Of a stretch of DNA of 64,000 bases, positions 43,001 to 51,433 are shown one piece after another (within the stretch, counting starts at the first letter, position 1; each line of letters starts with the position of its first letter). The position numbers and the translations under genes were made by a program. This DNA is from Cytophagales bacterium (lineage in GTDB: Bacteria > Bacteroidota > Bacteroidia > Cytophagales > Cyclobacteriaceae). The notes beneath the pieces were generated by a model. The model saw nothing but the letters and a program-made list of their open reading frames with translations. It was not told where the DNA came from and made no database searches. The stretch spans positions 1-64,000 of the forward strand of contig JAKSDO010000284.1 of NCBI GenBank assembly GCA_022360055.1. Direction: 5' to 3'.

Positions 43001-43792
43001 ATGAATTCAAAAAACGACTATGCACTGATTACCGGTGCAAGTTTGGGCATTGGGAAGGAGATCGCGTTTGAACTGTCACGCAGAAACATTAATACACTTT
43101 TGGTTGCCCTGGGTTCCCCGGATTTGGATGGCGTCAGAAATCGGATTGAAGATGAGTTTAGCACCAAAGTAGATAGTTTTGCCGTTGACCTTACGCATCC
43201 TGAGGCGGCAAATAGCATCTACCAATGGTGTAAATCCAATAATTACAACGTTACCATTCTGGTGAACAATGCCGGTTTCGGAGAAGGAGGATATTTTGAA
43301 GATATTCCGCTGGAGCGATATTGCAATATGATTGATTTGAATAACAAGGCATATATTTCGCTCATACACAAGTTTCTGCCGGAAATGAAGAAAAACGGCA
43401 ATTGTCATATAATGAATACCAGCAGTATGGAAGCGACGCTGCCGTTGCCGTACAAGGCAGTATATACGGGCACAAAGAATTTTGTATTTGCCTATTCGCT
43501 GGCCCTTAATGAAGAGGTGAGAAGATTTGGCGTAAAGGTAACGATACTTTGCCCGGGCCCTGTATTGACCAATAAAGGGGGCTTACAACGGCTAAAAGCC
43601 CAGGGGGCAAAAGCCAATCTATTGCTGCTCATGCCGGAAAAAGTAGCCAAGGTTGCCGTAAAGAACATGCTGAGCGGCATGCTTATAAGCAATCCCGGCA
43701 AGATGAACTGGTGGCTCACCAAAATTGCCAAGTGCGTGCCTACAAGATTAAAAATGAGAATCCTGGAGAGGATTTTTAGCGCTTATAAGTGA
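43001..43792 (+). CDS. Short-chain dehydrogenase/reductase
   Basis: A 263-residue SDR. The nucleotide-binding motif is TGASLGIGKEIA, followed by NNAGFGEGG, Ser in MNTSSMEA and the catalytic Y-x3-K in VYTGTKNF. The C-terminal segment has a hydrophobic/basic pattern (MLISNPGKMNWWLTKIAKCV) seen in membrane-associated ketoreductase-type SDRs. Substrate unknown; 3-ketoacyl or steroid-like reductases are plausible. It converges on the next SDR with a 10-base overlap of the 3' ends. The start is only 16 bases from a terminator-like hairpin. Confidence 0.9.
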   Translation: MNSKNDYALITGASLGIGKEIAFELSRRNINTLLVALGSPDLDGVRNRIEDEFSTKVDSFAVDLTHPEAANSIYQWCKSNNYNVTILVNNAGFGEGGYFEDIPLERYCNMIDLNNKAYISLIHKFLPEMKKNGNCHIMNTSSMEATLPLPYKAVYTGTKNFVFAYSLALNEEVRRFGVKVTILCPGPVLTNKGGLQRLKAQGAKANLLLLMPEKVAKVAVKNMLSGMLISNPGKMNWWLTKIAKCVPTRLKMRILERIFSAYK

Positions 43793-44670
43793 TTTTCCAG
43801 GGGCAGCGGCGAAATGTAATTCTTGATTCCACACAATTCTTTACTTATGTTCCACAGGCGGAGGGCGTCTTCCTTGTTGTAGGATCTTTTGGATGAAGGC
43901 TTGGAATGACATTTATCCCAATATTTGCCGCTTTCTCCCTGTACATCCTTTGAACTCGCCAGGTAAATAGAGGTCTCTGCGCCTTTGGCCGGACTTACTC
44001 CACCCATTCTGCGGATTCGCCAGGCTAATCCGTGCAACGATATGGTATGCTTTAATCCGATGTCTGTTTTCACCAGGCCGGGCTGCACACAATTCACAGA
44101 AATATGATTCAGCCCCTTTGATTTCAGTTGCCTGTCCAACTCGTAAGTAAATAAGATATTGGCCAGCTTGGATTGGGCGTAAGCCCTTAAGCCGTGATAT
44201 TTCTTGCCTAATGACAGGTCATCAAAATGCATTTTTCCATGAAAATGAGAATCCGAACCAACGCAAATAACACGGGCATCATCCGACTTTATAAGCGCAG
44301 GAAGCAATTCATAGGTCAGCAGAAAATACGCCAGGTGATTTACGGCAAACTGTTTCTCAACTTTGTCTTCGGTTAATTCGAGTTTTGAAACCCAAGTGCC
44401 GGCATTGTTTACTAAAACGTCCAATCTTTTAAATTCTTTGAGCACATATTTTGCAGCATCTTTTATAGACTTTTGAGAACCCAGGTCTGCCAGGATATAA
44501 TCCACATTATTGTTTTGCGATTTTGCCCGAATTGATTTTGTGGCCGCTTCAGCCTTATCCTGACTTCTGCAGATAATAATGATATTGGCTTTCAGTTTGG
44601 CCAGGGCCAGGGTGGTTTCAAAACCGATCCCTGAATTCCCGCCGGTGATAATACAGTTTTTCCCTTCCAT
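43783..44670 (-). CDS. Short-chain dehydrogenase/reductase, retinol-dehydrogenase-like
   Basis: A 295-residue SDR with TGGNSGIGFETTLALAKLKA, IICRSQDKAE (an NADP-preferring basic region), LVNNAGTW, and the catalytic Y-x3-K in AYAQSKLANILF. The overall pattern matches the RDH11-13/WW-domain oxidoreductase branch, which reduces lipophilic aldehydes or ketones. It is not in an operon; it converges with the SDR above and is divergent from the histidine phosphatase gene. Confidence 0.9.
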   Translation of the reverse strand: MEGKNCIITGGNSGIGFETTLALAKLKANIIIICRSQDKAEAATKSIRAKSQNNNVDYILADLGSQKSIKDAAKYVLKEFKRLDVLVNNAGTWVSKLELTEDKVEKQFAVNHLAYFLLTYELLPALIKSDDARVICVGSDSHFHGKMHFDDLSLGKKYHGLRAYAQSKLANILFTYELDRQLKSKGLNHISVNCVQPGLVKTDIGLKHTISLHGLAWRIRRMGGVSPAKGAETSIYLASSKDVQGESGKYWDKCHSKPSSKRSYNKEDALRLWNISKELCGIKNYISPLPLENHL

Positions 44671-44763
44671 GAATTATTCTTATTGGGCGAAAATAATGAG
44701 TGAATATTTTATCACAAAGGAATTATAAGTCTATATTTAGGTCGGTCACACCAAATAGAATAA

Positions 44764-45513
44764 ATGATCAGAACTGCCATCACGTTTTATTTCATCCTGA
44801 TAGTTTTTCTCACATTTGGTCAAGGTAAACTGGAAAGGGAAATTAAGGAAATGCAGTTGGAGAGATTCGATGATGAAATATGTCTGGACTTTGTGCGAGG
44901 TCGTGATTTCTCCGGGATTGACGAGAAGTCAATTCAACAAATTATCATTATCCGGCATGGGGAGCCCGCAATGAATAAAAAAGGCTGGAGAAATCGCGAC
45001 GAAGCTATCCGTTATACACGCATGTATGATTCGGTTGGAGTATATGATTTTGAGCAGGAGCCCATTTGCCTTAGGGAAAATGACGTTGATACGGTATTTA
45101 CCAGTTTGCTTCCGAGGGCGATCGATACGGCTGAAAAAACCTTTCAAGGATCGGTGCCATTGAATTCCATGAGGTTGTTCAATGAATTTGAACGGAAAAT
45201 CATTAAGTTTCCAAATGTAAAACTACCGGGAAAATTCTGGTCCATTACCTCAAGAGCGGTTTGGGTCATCGGCTTTAATCGCAGAGGGATAGAATCATTT
45301 TCCGATGCGAAAAGCAGATCGAGAGCAGCAGCACGGTTTCTTGATAAAAAGTCCGGTAAAAATGGTAAGGCGCTGCTTTTCTCGCATGGCTTCTTAAATA
45401 AATACATAAAAAGGTATTTGAAGAAAATGGGATACCGCTCAGTTAGTCTGAACGGGCAAAAGTATCTGGGGGCATATTACTTTTACAAAATCAAGGACAA
45501 GAATGAAAATTGA
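44764..45513 (+). CDS. Secreted histidine phosphatase family protein
   Basis: A 249-residue protein with signal peptide (ending FLTFGQG) and the phosphoglycerate-mutase-like fold. The phospho-acceptor His is in IIIIRHGEPAMN; the supporting Arg in TSLLPRAIDTAE, an acid in NEFERK and the second His in LLFSHGFLNKY are all present, so it should be active. It is predicted to act in the periplasm. Its 3' end overlaps the next gene by 11 bases, indicating translational coupling with that unusual protein. Confidence 0.88.
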   Translation: MIRTAITFYFILIVFLTFGQGKLEREIKEMQLERFDDEICLDFVRGRDFSGIDEKSIQQIIIIRHGEPAMNKKGWRNRDEAIRYTRMYDSVGVYDFEQEPICLRENDVDTVFTSLLPRAIDTAEKTFQGSVPLNSMRLFNEFERKIIKFPNVKLPGKFWSITSRAVWVIGFNRRGIESFSDAKSRSRAAARFLDKKSGKNGKALLFSHGFLNKYIKRYLKKMGYRSVSLNGQKYLGAYYFYKIKDKNEN

Positions 45514-47200
45514 TGTAAAAAAGAGAACAAAAGCGCAGGAATCCAGGGCGGCGATAGAGCGACTATACATTATCATGCGGCATCTTTTTATAAGGGGAAG
45601 CTATAAGCCTATGGGAGTTTCGGGAAGTTCGATCATCAAATCATTGCTGACCTTGAATCCGGAAATTTACGGAACCATAGCCGATGAAGATAAAGTGGAA
45701 ATCGATGGCCTTTTATATGTGATCGACAGGTTGCCAAAGGGGATTGAAGAATGCAGGCAGATCAATTTGATCTCGCGGGAAGGCTATGAACATTCGAAAT
45801 TCAAGGTAATTGTTCCGTCAAAAAGAAGACGAAACTGTTATCGTGTAGATGACGATCAGATGAATATTGAAGTTACGAGAGGGCGGAGCGATATCTACGA
45901 TATCTTAACGCATCTTACGTTTATCTACGTCGAATCAGAGAAAATCAAGAAGCATGCCCTGGACCCCAAGGGCAGGAAGACGCTCGCTTGGCAAAAGCTG
46001 GAGGAGATTATCGAAAAAAGTGCTATAAAGGAAAAGTTTAATAAAGAACGGGGTTTTGCCCATTTGAGTGTCCTGATTGGCAGAACCTATGAAGAAACGG
46101 AGGAGGGATACCGGAAATTCGAAAATCCCGGGAACAATAATTCATTATTTCATATCGTCTATTGGCTCGGTAAACTGGCTATCCAGGAAACGACCGAAGA
46201 GCTTTCCCGGGAAATTACGTTTTCTCCGACGCTTCGGGAACGCATCGGCCATCACACCTATGGCGATCTTTGGGCGAATAAAATAAAGAAACATTTGTTT
46301 GACCATGACCTTATTGAGCGACCACTTCATATCATCAGCGCCAATTTACACAGCATCGTAAATTCCATTTATGCCTACCCGGCCTTATCGGAGTCTATGA
46401 AGAATAGATCCGTAGAGGAATTGGCGGAGCTGCTCAGCCAGGATGAAAATGAAAAAATGCGCGAGGACGTGCAGGAATACGCGCTCAAAAACGGGCTGGT
46501 TGAAATCGAAGATACATCCGGTACAAATATTACCGTGCAGGTGATTGATGCCGGGCAACTTCCATTGAAAAGCCTTTCCAAAGAACTGAAGGTTGACCAT
46601 CAGAAGATTGACAGGGAAAGGCCGGTTTTATTGATCATGGATTATGCCTTTGGCGAGCAGGCCTACGAAACCATGGACGAATTGCTTAAATCCTATAAGA
46701 AGGGGGATGACGTAAGTATCCTGCTAAACGTCAAATCCATATCCATTATGGGAAAGGCGGGCATTTTGGGTGGAGACAAAGGTGATATTATGATTCCGAC
46801 AGCGCATGTATTTGAAGGTACTGCCGATAACTATCCAATAGAAAACGATATACAAACCTCGGATTTTAAAGACATGGACATCCCTGTGTCCGAGGGAACG
46901 ATGGTTTCGGTATTGGGAACAAGTTTGCAAAACGTAGATGTCCTGGAATATTTTCTGAAGTCTTCATGGAAAGCCATTGGTCTGGAGATGGAGGGCGCAC
47001 ACTACCAAAAAGCAATTCAGTCTGCCTCAAAAATCAGGAAGAGCATTCGGGATGATGTAAAACTCAGATATGCCTACTACGCCTCCGACAATCCGTTGTT
47101 GACAAGCAATACATTGGCCTCCGGCAGTCTTGGCCTTGAAGGAGTGAAACCTACCTATGCCATTTCTGTTGTAATTTTAAACAAGATCTTCTCGAATTAG
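45503..47200 (+). CDS. Helical protein with nucleoside-phosphorylase-like C-terminus (DUF6909-like)
   Basis: A 565-residue cytoplasmic protein without a signal peptide. The N-terminal part (about 1-330) is mainly helical, with TKAQESRAAIERLYIIMRHL and RKTLAWQKLEEIIEKSAIKE. From about 365 the pattern is that of the purine/uridine phosphorylase (MTAN/PNP) fold: PVLLIMDYAFGEQAYETMDE, SISIMGKAGILGGDKGDIMI, PTAHVFEGTADNYPIENDI, and the diagnostic KAIGLEMEGAHYQKAI, equivalent to the V-E-M-E-x-A nucleoside-binding motif. I recall this as a Bacteroidota family called DUF6909, unverified. It may cleave or sense a nucleoside-like molecule. The start overlaps the phosphatase gene by 11 bases, suggesting a shared pathway despite different compartments. 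Confidence 0.72.
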   Translation: MKIDVKKRTKAQESRAAIERLYIIMRHLFIRGSYKPMGVSGSSIIKSLLTLNPEIYGTIADEDKVEIDGLLYVIDRLPKGIEECRQINLISREGYEHSKFKVIVPSKRRRNCYRVDDDQMNIEVTRGRSDIYDILTHLTFIYVESEKIKKHALDPKGRKTLAWQKLEEIIEKSAIKEKFNKERGFAHLSVLIGRTYEETEEGYRKFENPGNNNSLFHIVYWLGKLAIQETTEELSREITFSPTLRERIGHHTYGDLWANKIKKHLFDHDLIERPLHIISANLHSIVNSIYAYPALSESMKNRSVEELAELLSQDENEKMREDVQEYALKNGLVEIEDTSGTNITVQVIDAGQLPLKSLSKELKVDHQKIDRERPVLLIMDYAFGEQAYETMDELLKSYKKGDDVSILLNVKSISIMGKAGILGGDKGDIMIPTAHVFEGTADNYPIENDIQTSDFKDMDIPVSEGTMVSVLGTSLQNVDVLEYFLKSSWKAIGLEMEGAHYQKAIQSASKIRKSIRDDVKLRYAYYASDNPLLTSNTLASGSLGLEGVKPTYAISVVILNKIFSN

Positions 47201-47289
47201 ATCGCGGATCTGCCCCGTTTGGATTTTCTGATCGCGGAATTTCCGAACTGTCGTGATGGCCAATTGAAAAATCCGCTTTTTACTTAACA

Positions 47290-47439
47290 CTAGTTTCCCA
47301 GGGCGTTCAATGTTACCCAAATGCGCCAGCCTATAATAAGTTTGTCGGTTTTGCCGAGCTTGGTCAGGTCCTTATCCCTATAGCTTGGCAGGATCATTTT
47401 ATTCATCCCGGCGAGAAATCTGAAGATCGCTAATTTCAT
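47290..47439 (-). CDS. Small basic protein (49 aa), conserved-looking Bacteroidota family
   Basis: A short minus-strand frame; I prefer the internal ATG at 47439 over the frame start at 47484. The product starts MKLAIFRFLAGMNKMILPSY, then has RDKDLTKLGKTDKLIIGWR and ends IWVTLNALGN. This closely matches a recurrent pattern of about 50 residues in Bacteroidota (KxxxLAKxNKxxLPSY ... IIGWRxWVTxNAL), sometimes misnamed SsrA-binding protein. The memory is not checked. Amphipathic and basic; function unknown. Converges with the gene at 45503-47200. Confidence 0.62.
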   Translation of the reverse strand: MKLAIFRFLAGMNKMILPSYRDKDLTKLGKTDKLIIGWRIWVTLNALGN

Positions 47440-47963
47440 TTTTCGCATAGCATCTGTGAGGTCGCAACACCAACGCTCCGCCATTGGCAGATTAAGACCT
47501 AATATAATTCAAAAACCTGGTTTCATGCTGTTCCCAAAACAGGCCTCATGGCATATCCGGGGAATATTTCGGAAATATTATACTTTTTTTATTTCTATCA
47601 AAATTCAATTCCGCATCGGGACATACCGGCCCGGTCCCGGGTAAACAGAAAAAGGCAGATCTCAAAAAGCATATTTCAACCACTTCTGCCCCGAACCAAA
47701 CACTCTTGTGATGTCGGACGTTTAACGCCATCCGGGACATCCTTGATCGGTATTTGTTTAATTTCACATGCTCAGCATTCGGGATTTCTTGTCAACATAC
47801 AACGTCTCAGGAATTATGGCATCCGGCCAGGCCTCTTTAGCATTTTAAGTTGTTCGCAAAGATAATTAAGCCATTTACCGGTCAAACCGGGAAGCTCACC
47901 GATTTTTCATTCATTCTGTTCCGGATCGCAATTACCTTTAAATTGAATTTAAACTGTTACGTT
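47440..47963. other. Intergenic region of about 520 bases, no further gene
   Basis: Overlapping short frames occur on both strands (47546-47865) without motifs or signals. The final part includes the promoter region of the LiaF-like gene; ATTACCTTTAAA at about 47931-47942 is a weak -7-like sequence. Confidence 0.4.
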
Positions 47964-48752
47964 ATGGCTCCATTCGTTAAAGACAAAAGACATTTAGTGG
48001 GATTAATCCTCATCTTAATAGGATTGGTATTGATTATAGATAATCTGAGATTCATTCCGGCCTTTATCCCGTGGTGGATTTGGACCTGGCAATTTTTATT
48101 GATAACCATAGGAGTGTTTTCTTTATTAACAACAGAAAAGGTCGGTCCCGGTATTCTGCTGATCGGCATCGGAACAATATTTCTTTTGCCGGATATATTG
48201 CCACAGATTTGGCCGGGATTTCTTAATTTGTTTTCAAATAGCGGAAGCATTTTCTGGTATCTGTTAATCATTGTAGTCGGGGCTTCCCTGATCCTGAGGA
48301 AGCGGGAAAAACATCGTGAAGGCCCAACTAAAAGACATCCGCGCAGGCCCGGTTTTTCGAGAAGGCAAGATTCGGAAAGTTCGACTTTTTTTACGGGGAC
48401 ATCGGATAACGATTATGTCGATGAGGTTGCCATTTTCGGAGGAGGGAAAAAAATCATTACTTCGGATAACTTCAAAGGGGGAAAAGTGACCGCAATTTTT
48501 GGAGGCTCGGAAATCGTTTTAACCCAATCACAACTGGCGCCGGGCATCAATGAAATCGAAGTCTTTGCCATGTTTGGCGGATGGACACTTGTGGTTCCTC
48601 CAAACTGGCAGGTAAAAAGCGAGGTGGTGGCAGTGTTCGGAGGAATATCCGACAAACGCGTAATATCGCCCGAGACAATAAAAGATGATACAAGACAGTT
48701 GATAATTAAAGGATTCGTGATGTTTGGGGGCGGAGAAATCAAATCGTATTAA
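47964..48752 (+). CDS. LiaF-like membrane protein
   Basis: A 262-residue protein from the ATG at 47964; the frame extends upstream to 47850, but the membrane part starts here. It has four hydrophobic segments in the first 120 residues (LVGLILILIGLVLIID, WQFLLITIGVFSLL, GPGILLIGIGTIFLLPDI, IFWYLLIIVVGASLILR). A soluble C-terminal beta-solenoid-like domain follows, of the LiaF/cell-wall-active-antibiotic-response type: VAIFGGGKKIITSDNFKGGK, VTAIFGGSEIVLTQSQL, IEVFAMFGGWTLVVPPNWQV. LiaF proteins restrain cell-envelope stress kinases. The LytS-like kinase and LytTR regulator follow directly, consistent with a three-gene envelope-stress module. Confidence 0.88.
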   Translation: MAPFVKDKRHLVGLILILIGLVLIIDNLRFIPAFIPWWIWTWQFLLITIGVFSLLTTEKVGPGILLIGIGTIFLLPDILPQIWPGFLNLFSNSGSIFWYLLIIVVGASLILRKREKHREGPTKRHPRRPGFSRRQDSESSTFFTGTSDNDYVDEVAIFGGGKKIITSDNFKGGKVTAIFGGSEIVLTQSQLAPGINEIEVFAMFGGWTLVVPPNWQVKSEVVAVFGGISDKRVISPETIKDDTRQLIIKGFVMFGGGEIKSY

Positions 48753-48769
48753 TCCCAACCATTTCAGAA

Positions 48770-49852
48770 ATGATTCATCCTATTGCCAATAACCGCCGTA
48801 ATCTTATAATTTATGGCATCTTCTGGCTTTTGATCGCCATGATGCACGGCGTGTTTTTATTTAATTTTTATAGTGCATCGGTTTATCTGGCATTGGCAGA
48901 CAGCTTTATATTCAACCTGCTTTTCAGTCTGATCGGATTAGGATTATGGTATGCCGTAAAGTTCAGTCAAATGGAAACCAATGATATTGGCAACCTGATA
49001 CTGAATCATTTGACGGCTGTAAGCATCACCCTGGTTGTTTTGTTACTTTTCGGGTTTTACAGTATGAATTCCATTCCTGTGATTAATGAAGGATATGCTG
49101 ATTTTTTTAATTCGACACTCGTTTGGCGCGTGCTGACCGGTATTGGTATTTATATACTCATCGTGCTGGTTTACTATTTATTTATGTACTATCTGAATTT
49201 TATGGAGAAAATAAACCTTGAATCGGAGCTCAAAACCAATGTAAAGGTCGCGGAACTCAATGCTTTGAAAAGTCAGATCAGTCCACATTTTCTGTTCAAC
49301 AGCTTAAATTCCATAAGCGCCCTTACACTTACCGAATCAAAAAAGGCGCAGGAAATGGTGCTGAAACTATCGGATTTCCTGAGATTTTCCATTGCGGAAA
49401 AACCAGATACAAATCGAAAATTTTCCGAGGAGCTGGACAATATTTCAAAATACCTGGATATCGAAAAAATCCGGTTTGGCGACCGGTTGGTTGTGGAGCA
49501 TAATGTCGCAAAAAAATGTCTCGATGCATCCATACCATCTTTGATTCTCCAGCCTCTTATCGAAAATGCGATAAAGCACGGAGTCAGTGAATCGCTTGAA
49601 ATAGTGACTGTTCGAATAACGGCAGACTGCTTCCAGGGATTTTTAAAGGTGCAGATTGAAAATGATTTTGATGAAGAATATCAAAAATCCGGGAATGGAA
49701 GTGGAATAGGTTTGCAAAATATCATGCAAAGGTTGAAATTGGTTTTTGGGAGAGATGATCTGATATCGATCAGCAAAGAGAAAGGTAAATTTCTGGTTAC
49801 ACTTACGTTTCCGCAAAACGGATTGAATGATACGATCAATAATAATAGATGA
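48770..49852 (+). CDS. LytS-type sensor histidine kinase
   Basis: A 360-residue kinase with four or five N-terminal transmembrane helices (to about residue 145) and a cytoplasmic His_kinase domain. The phospho-acceptor His is H173 in LKSQISPHFLFNSLNSISA, the hallmark of the family. ATP-binding motifs include LILQPLIENAIKHGV and GSGIGLQNIMQRL. It has no large extracellular sensor, so it may sense the membrane or partner with LiaF. Its 3' end overlaps the LytTR gene by 26 bases. Confidence 0.93.
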   Translation: MIHPIANNRRNLIIYGIFWLLIAMMHGVFLFNFYSASVYLALADSFIFNLLFSLIGLGLWYAVKFSQMETNDIGNLILNHLTAVSITLVVLLLFGFYSMNSIPVINEGYADFFNSTLVWRVLTGIGIYILIVLVYYLFMYYLNFMEKINLESELKTNVKVAELNALKSQISPHFLFNSLNSISALTLTESKKAQEMVLKLSDFLRFSIAEKPDTNRKFSEELDNISKYLDIEKIRFGDRLVVEHNVAKKCLDASIPSLILQPLIENAIKHGVSESLEIVTVRITADCFQGFLKVQIENDFDEEYQKSGNGSGIGLQNIMQRLKLVFGRDDLISISKEKGKFLVTLTFPQNGLNDTINNNR

Positions 49853-50570
49853 CGAACCCTTGGCAAGATCATTGCTTCGCGGTTATGTAAATGATTATGA
49901 TGACATTGAGGTCGTTGGAGAATACGGTAACGGCTTTGATGGCATTAAAGGAATTACCGAGCTCAAGCCGGACCTGGTATTTCTTGATATCCAAATGCCA
50001 AAGCTCAATGGCTTTGAAATGCTGGAACTGCTTGACGAAATCCCACAAATCATTTTTGTGACAGCATATGACCGGTATGCGTTGAAGGCATTTGAAAATA
50101 ATGCCGCAGACTATCTGTTAAAACCGTTTTCCAGGGACCGATTGGATGATGCCCTGAGAAAGGCAAAGAGATTACTGCAGGCTCCGGCGAATAACATCTC
50201 TGTGAAAGATCTGCTCGCGGAGCATCAAAGCAAGATCGAATCAATTGATCGAATTGCCGTAAAGACCGGTACTAAAATCAAAATTATTTATATCGATGAT
50301 ATCCAATATCTGGAATCCCAGGATGATTACGTGATGATATACACGGGAGACGGTAAATACCTCAAGCAGAAAACGATGAAATTCTTTGAGGCAAATTTGC
50401 CAGAACAGGAATTTATAAGAGTGCACCGCTCATACATCGTCCGCACCGATTTTGTTGAACAGATAGAATTGTATGAGAAGGACAGCTACCTGATTAAATT
50501 AAAAAATGAACAGACCGTACCTGTGAGTAAATCCGGATACAACCGTTTGAGGGAGACATTGAATTTCTAA
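49827..50570 (+). CDS. LytTR-family response regulator
   Basis: A 247-residue regulator. The receiver domain has IIIDDEPLAR at the N-terminus and phospho-acceptor D54 in LVFLDIQMPKL; K in LLKPFSRDRL completes the site. The C-terminal LytTR DNA-binding domain (about 140-247) has IYIDDIQYLESQDDYVMIYT, EFIRVHRSYIVRTDFVEQIE and TVPVSKSGYNRLRETLN. Target promoters are unknown. It partners with the overlapping LytS kinase. Confidence 0.95.
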   Translation: MIRSIIIDDEPLARSLLRGYVNDYDDIEVVGEYGNGFDGIKGITELKPDLVFLDIQMPKLNGFEMLELLDEIPQIIFVTAYDRYALKAFENNAADYLLKPFSRDRLDDALRKAKRLLQAPANNISVKDLLAEHQSKIESIDRIAVKTGTKIKIIYIDDIQYLESQDDYVMIYTGDGKYLKQKTMKFFEANLPEQEFIRVHRSYIVRTDFVEQIELYEKDSYLIKLKNEQTVPVSKSGYNRLRETLNF

Positions 50571-50691
50571 CCGGATAAAAGGGGGTAATTGAAGTAAGAC
50601 GGTTTTGTAATTCATTTTGATCATTTAAATGACTTCAATTTGTCTGCTTAATGTCATTATGTCGAGTTCCATTATTCTACATTTATGACAT

Positions 50692-51432
50692 ATGGCATGG
50701 CAAAAAGTCTCAATCATAATTCCTACGCTGAATGAGGAAAAAATACTCCCTGAGCTATTCGGTAATCTTCAACAGCTTTCCCCAAAACCATACGAAATAA
50801 TCTTTGTCGACGGGCCCAGCAAAGACGGCACTGCCTGCATGATTGAGAAGGCCGGACACAAGTTAATCAGATCGATTGGGAAGGGGAGGGCCCTGCAAAT
50901 GAACGAAGGCGCCTATCGTGCGCAGGGTGAAGTGGTTGTTTTTTTACATGCGGATACTTCCGTGCCGACAGACCTGGTAAAGATAGTATCCCGGACGATG
51001 AAAAACGAAAGGATCACCCTTGCCGGATTTACCAGCATCATGAGGGGGAAAGAGAAAGTAAGGCATTTCATAACCTTTCAAAATAAACTTAAAACGTTTG
51101 TCGGCGCCTTGATATACAATCCGGTCCGGTGTATGTGTTTTGGGTTCAGACTTTTATTTGGCGATCAGGTAATGTTTTGCCGGAGGGCTGATTTTATTAA
51201 AATAGGTGGGTTCAACCACGAACTTCCGATTATGGAAGATGCGGATCTGTGTTTGAGGATAAACAAGCTGGGAGTTATCCGGCAAATAAAGGAAAAAGTA
51301 TATTCGTCGGATCGGAGAGTTGCAGCTCTCGGCATGTTCAGGGCCTATATTCGTTACCTGAAGATTTACTTTTTCTGGAGATTTGGGGTTTCTCCGACTT
51401 GGTTGAAGGCCCAGTACGAAGACATAAGATAG
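50692..51432 (+). CDS. Family 2 glycosyltransferase, TIGR04283 type
   Basis: A 246-residue GT-A enzyme. It shows SIIIPTLNEEKILPELF, EIIFVDGPSKDGT, GRALQMNEGAYRAQGEVVVF, LHADTSVP and the acceptor-side motif ELPIMEDADLCLRINKLGV. The GRAxQMNxGA...LHADT pattern is that of the TIGR04283 group (rSAM/selenodomain-associated transferase 2), which some studies link to arsenosugar or modified nucleoside pathways. No partner genes of such a pathway are here. It ends one base from the convergent HD-Pycsar-like gene. Confidence 0.88.
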   Translation: MAWQKVSIIIPTLNEEKILPELFGNLQQLSPKPYEIIFVDGPSKDGTACMIEKAGHKLIRSIGKGRALQMNEGAYRAQGEVVVFLHADTSVPTDLVKIVSRTMKNERITLAGFTSIMRGKEKVRHFITFQNKLKTFVGALIYNPVRCMCFGFRLLFGDQVMFCRRADFIKIGGFNHELPIMEDADLCLRINKLGVIRQIKEKVYSSDRRVAALGMFRAYIRYLKIYFFWRFGVSPTWLKAQYEDIR

Positions 51433-51433
51433 A

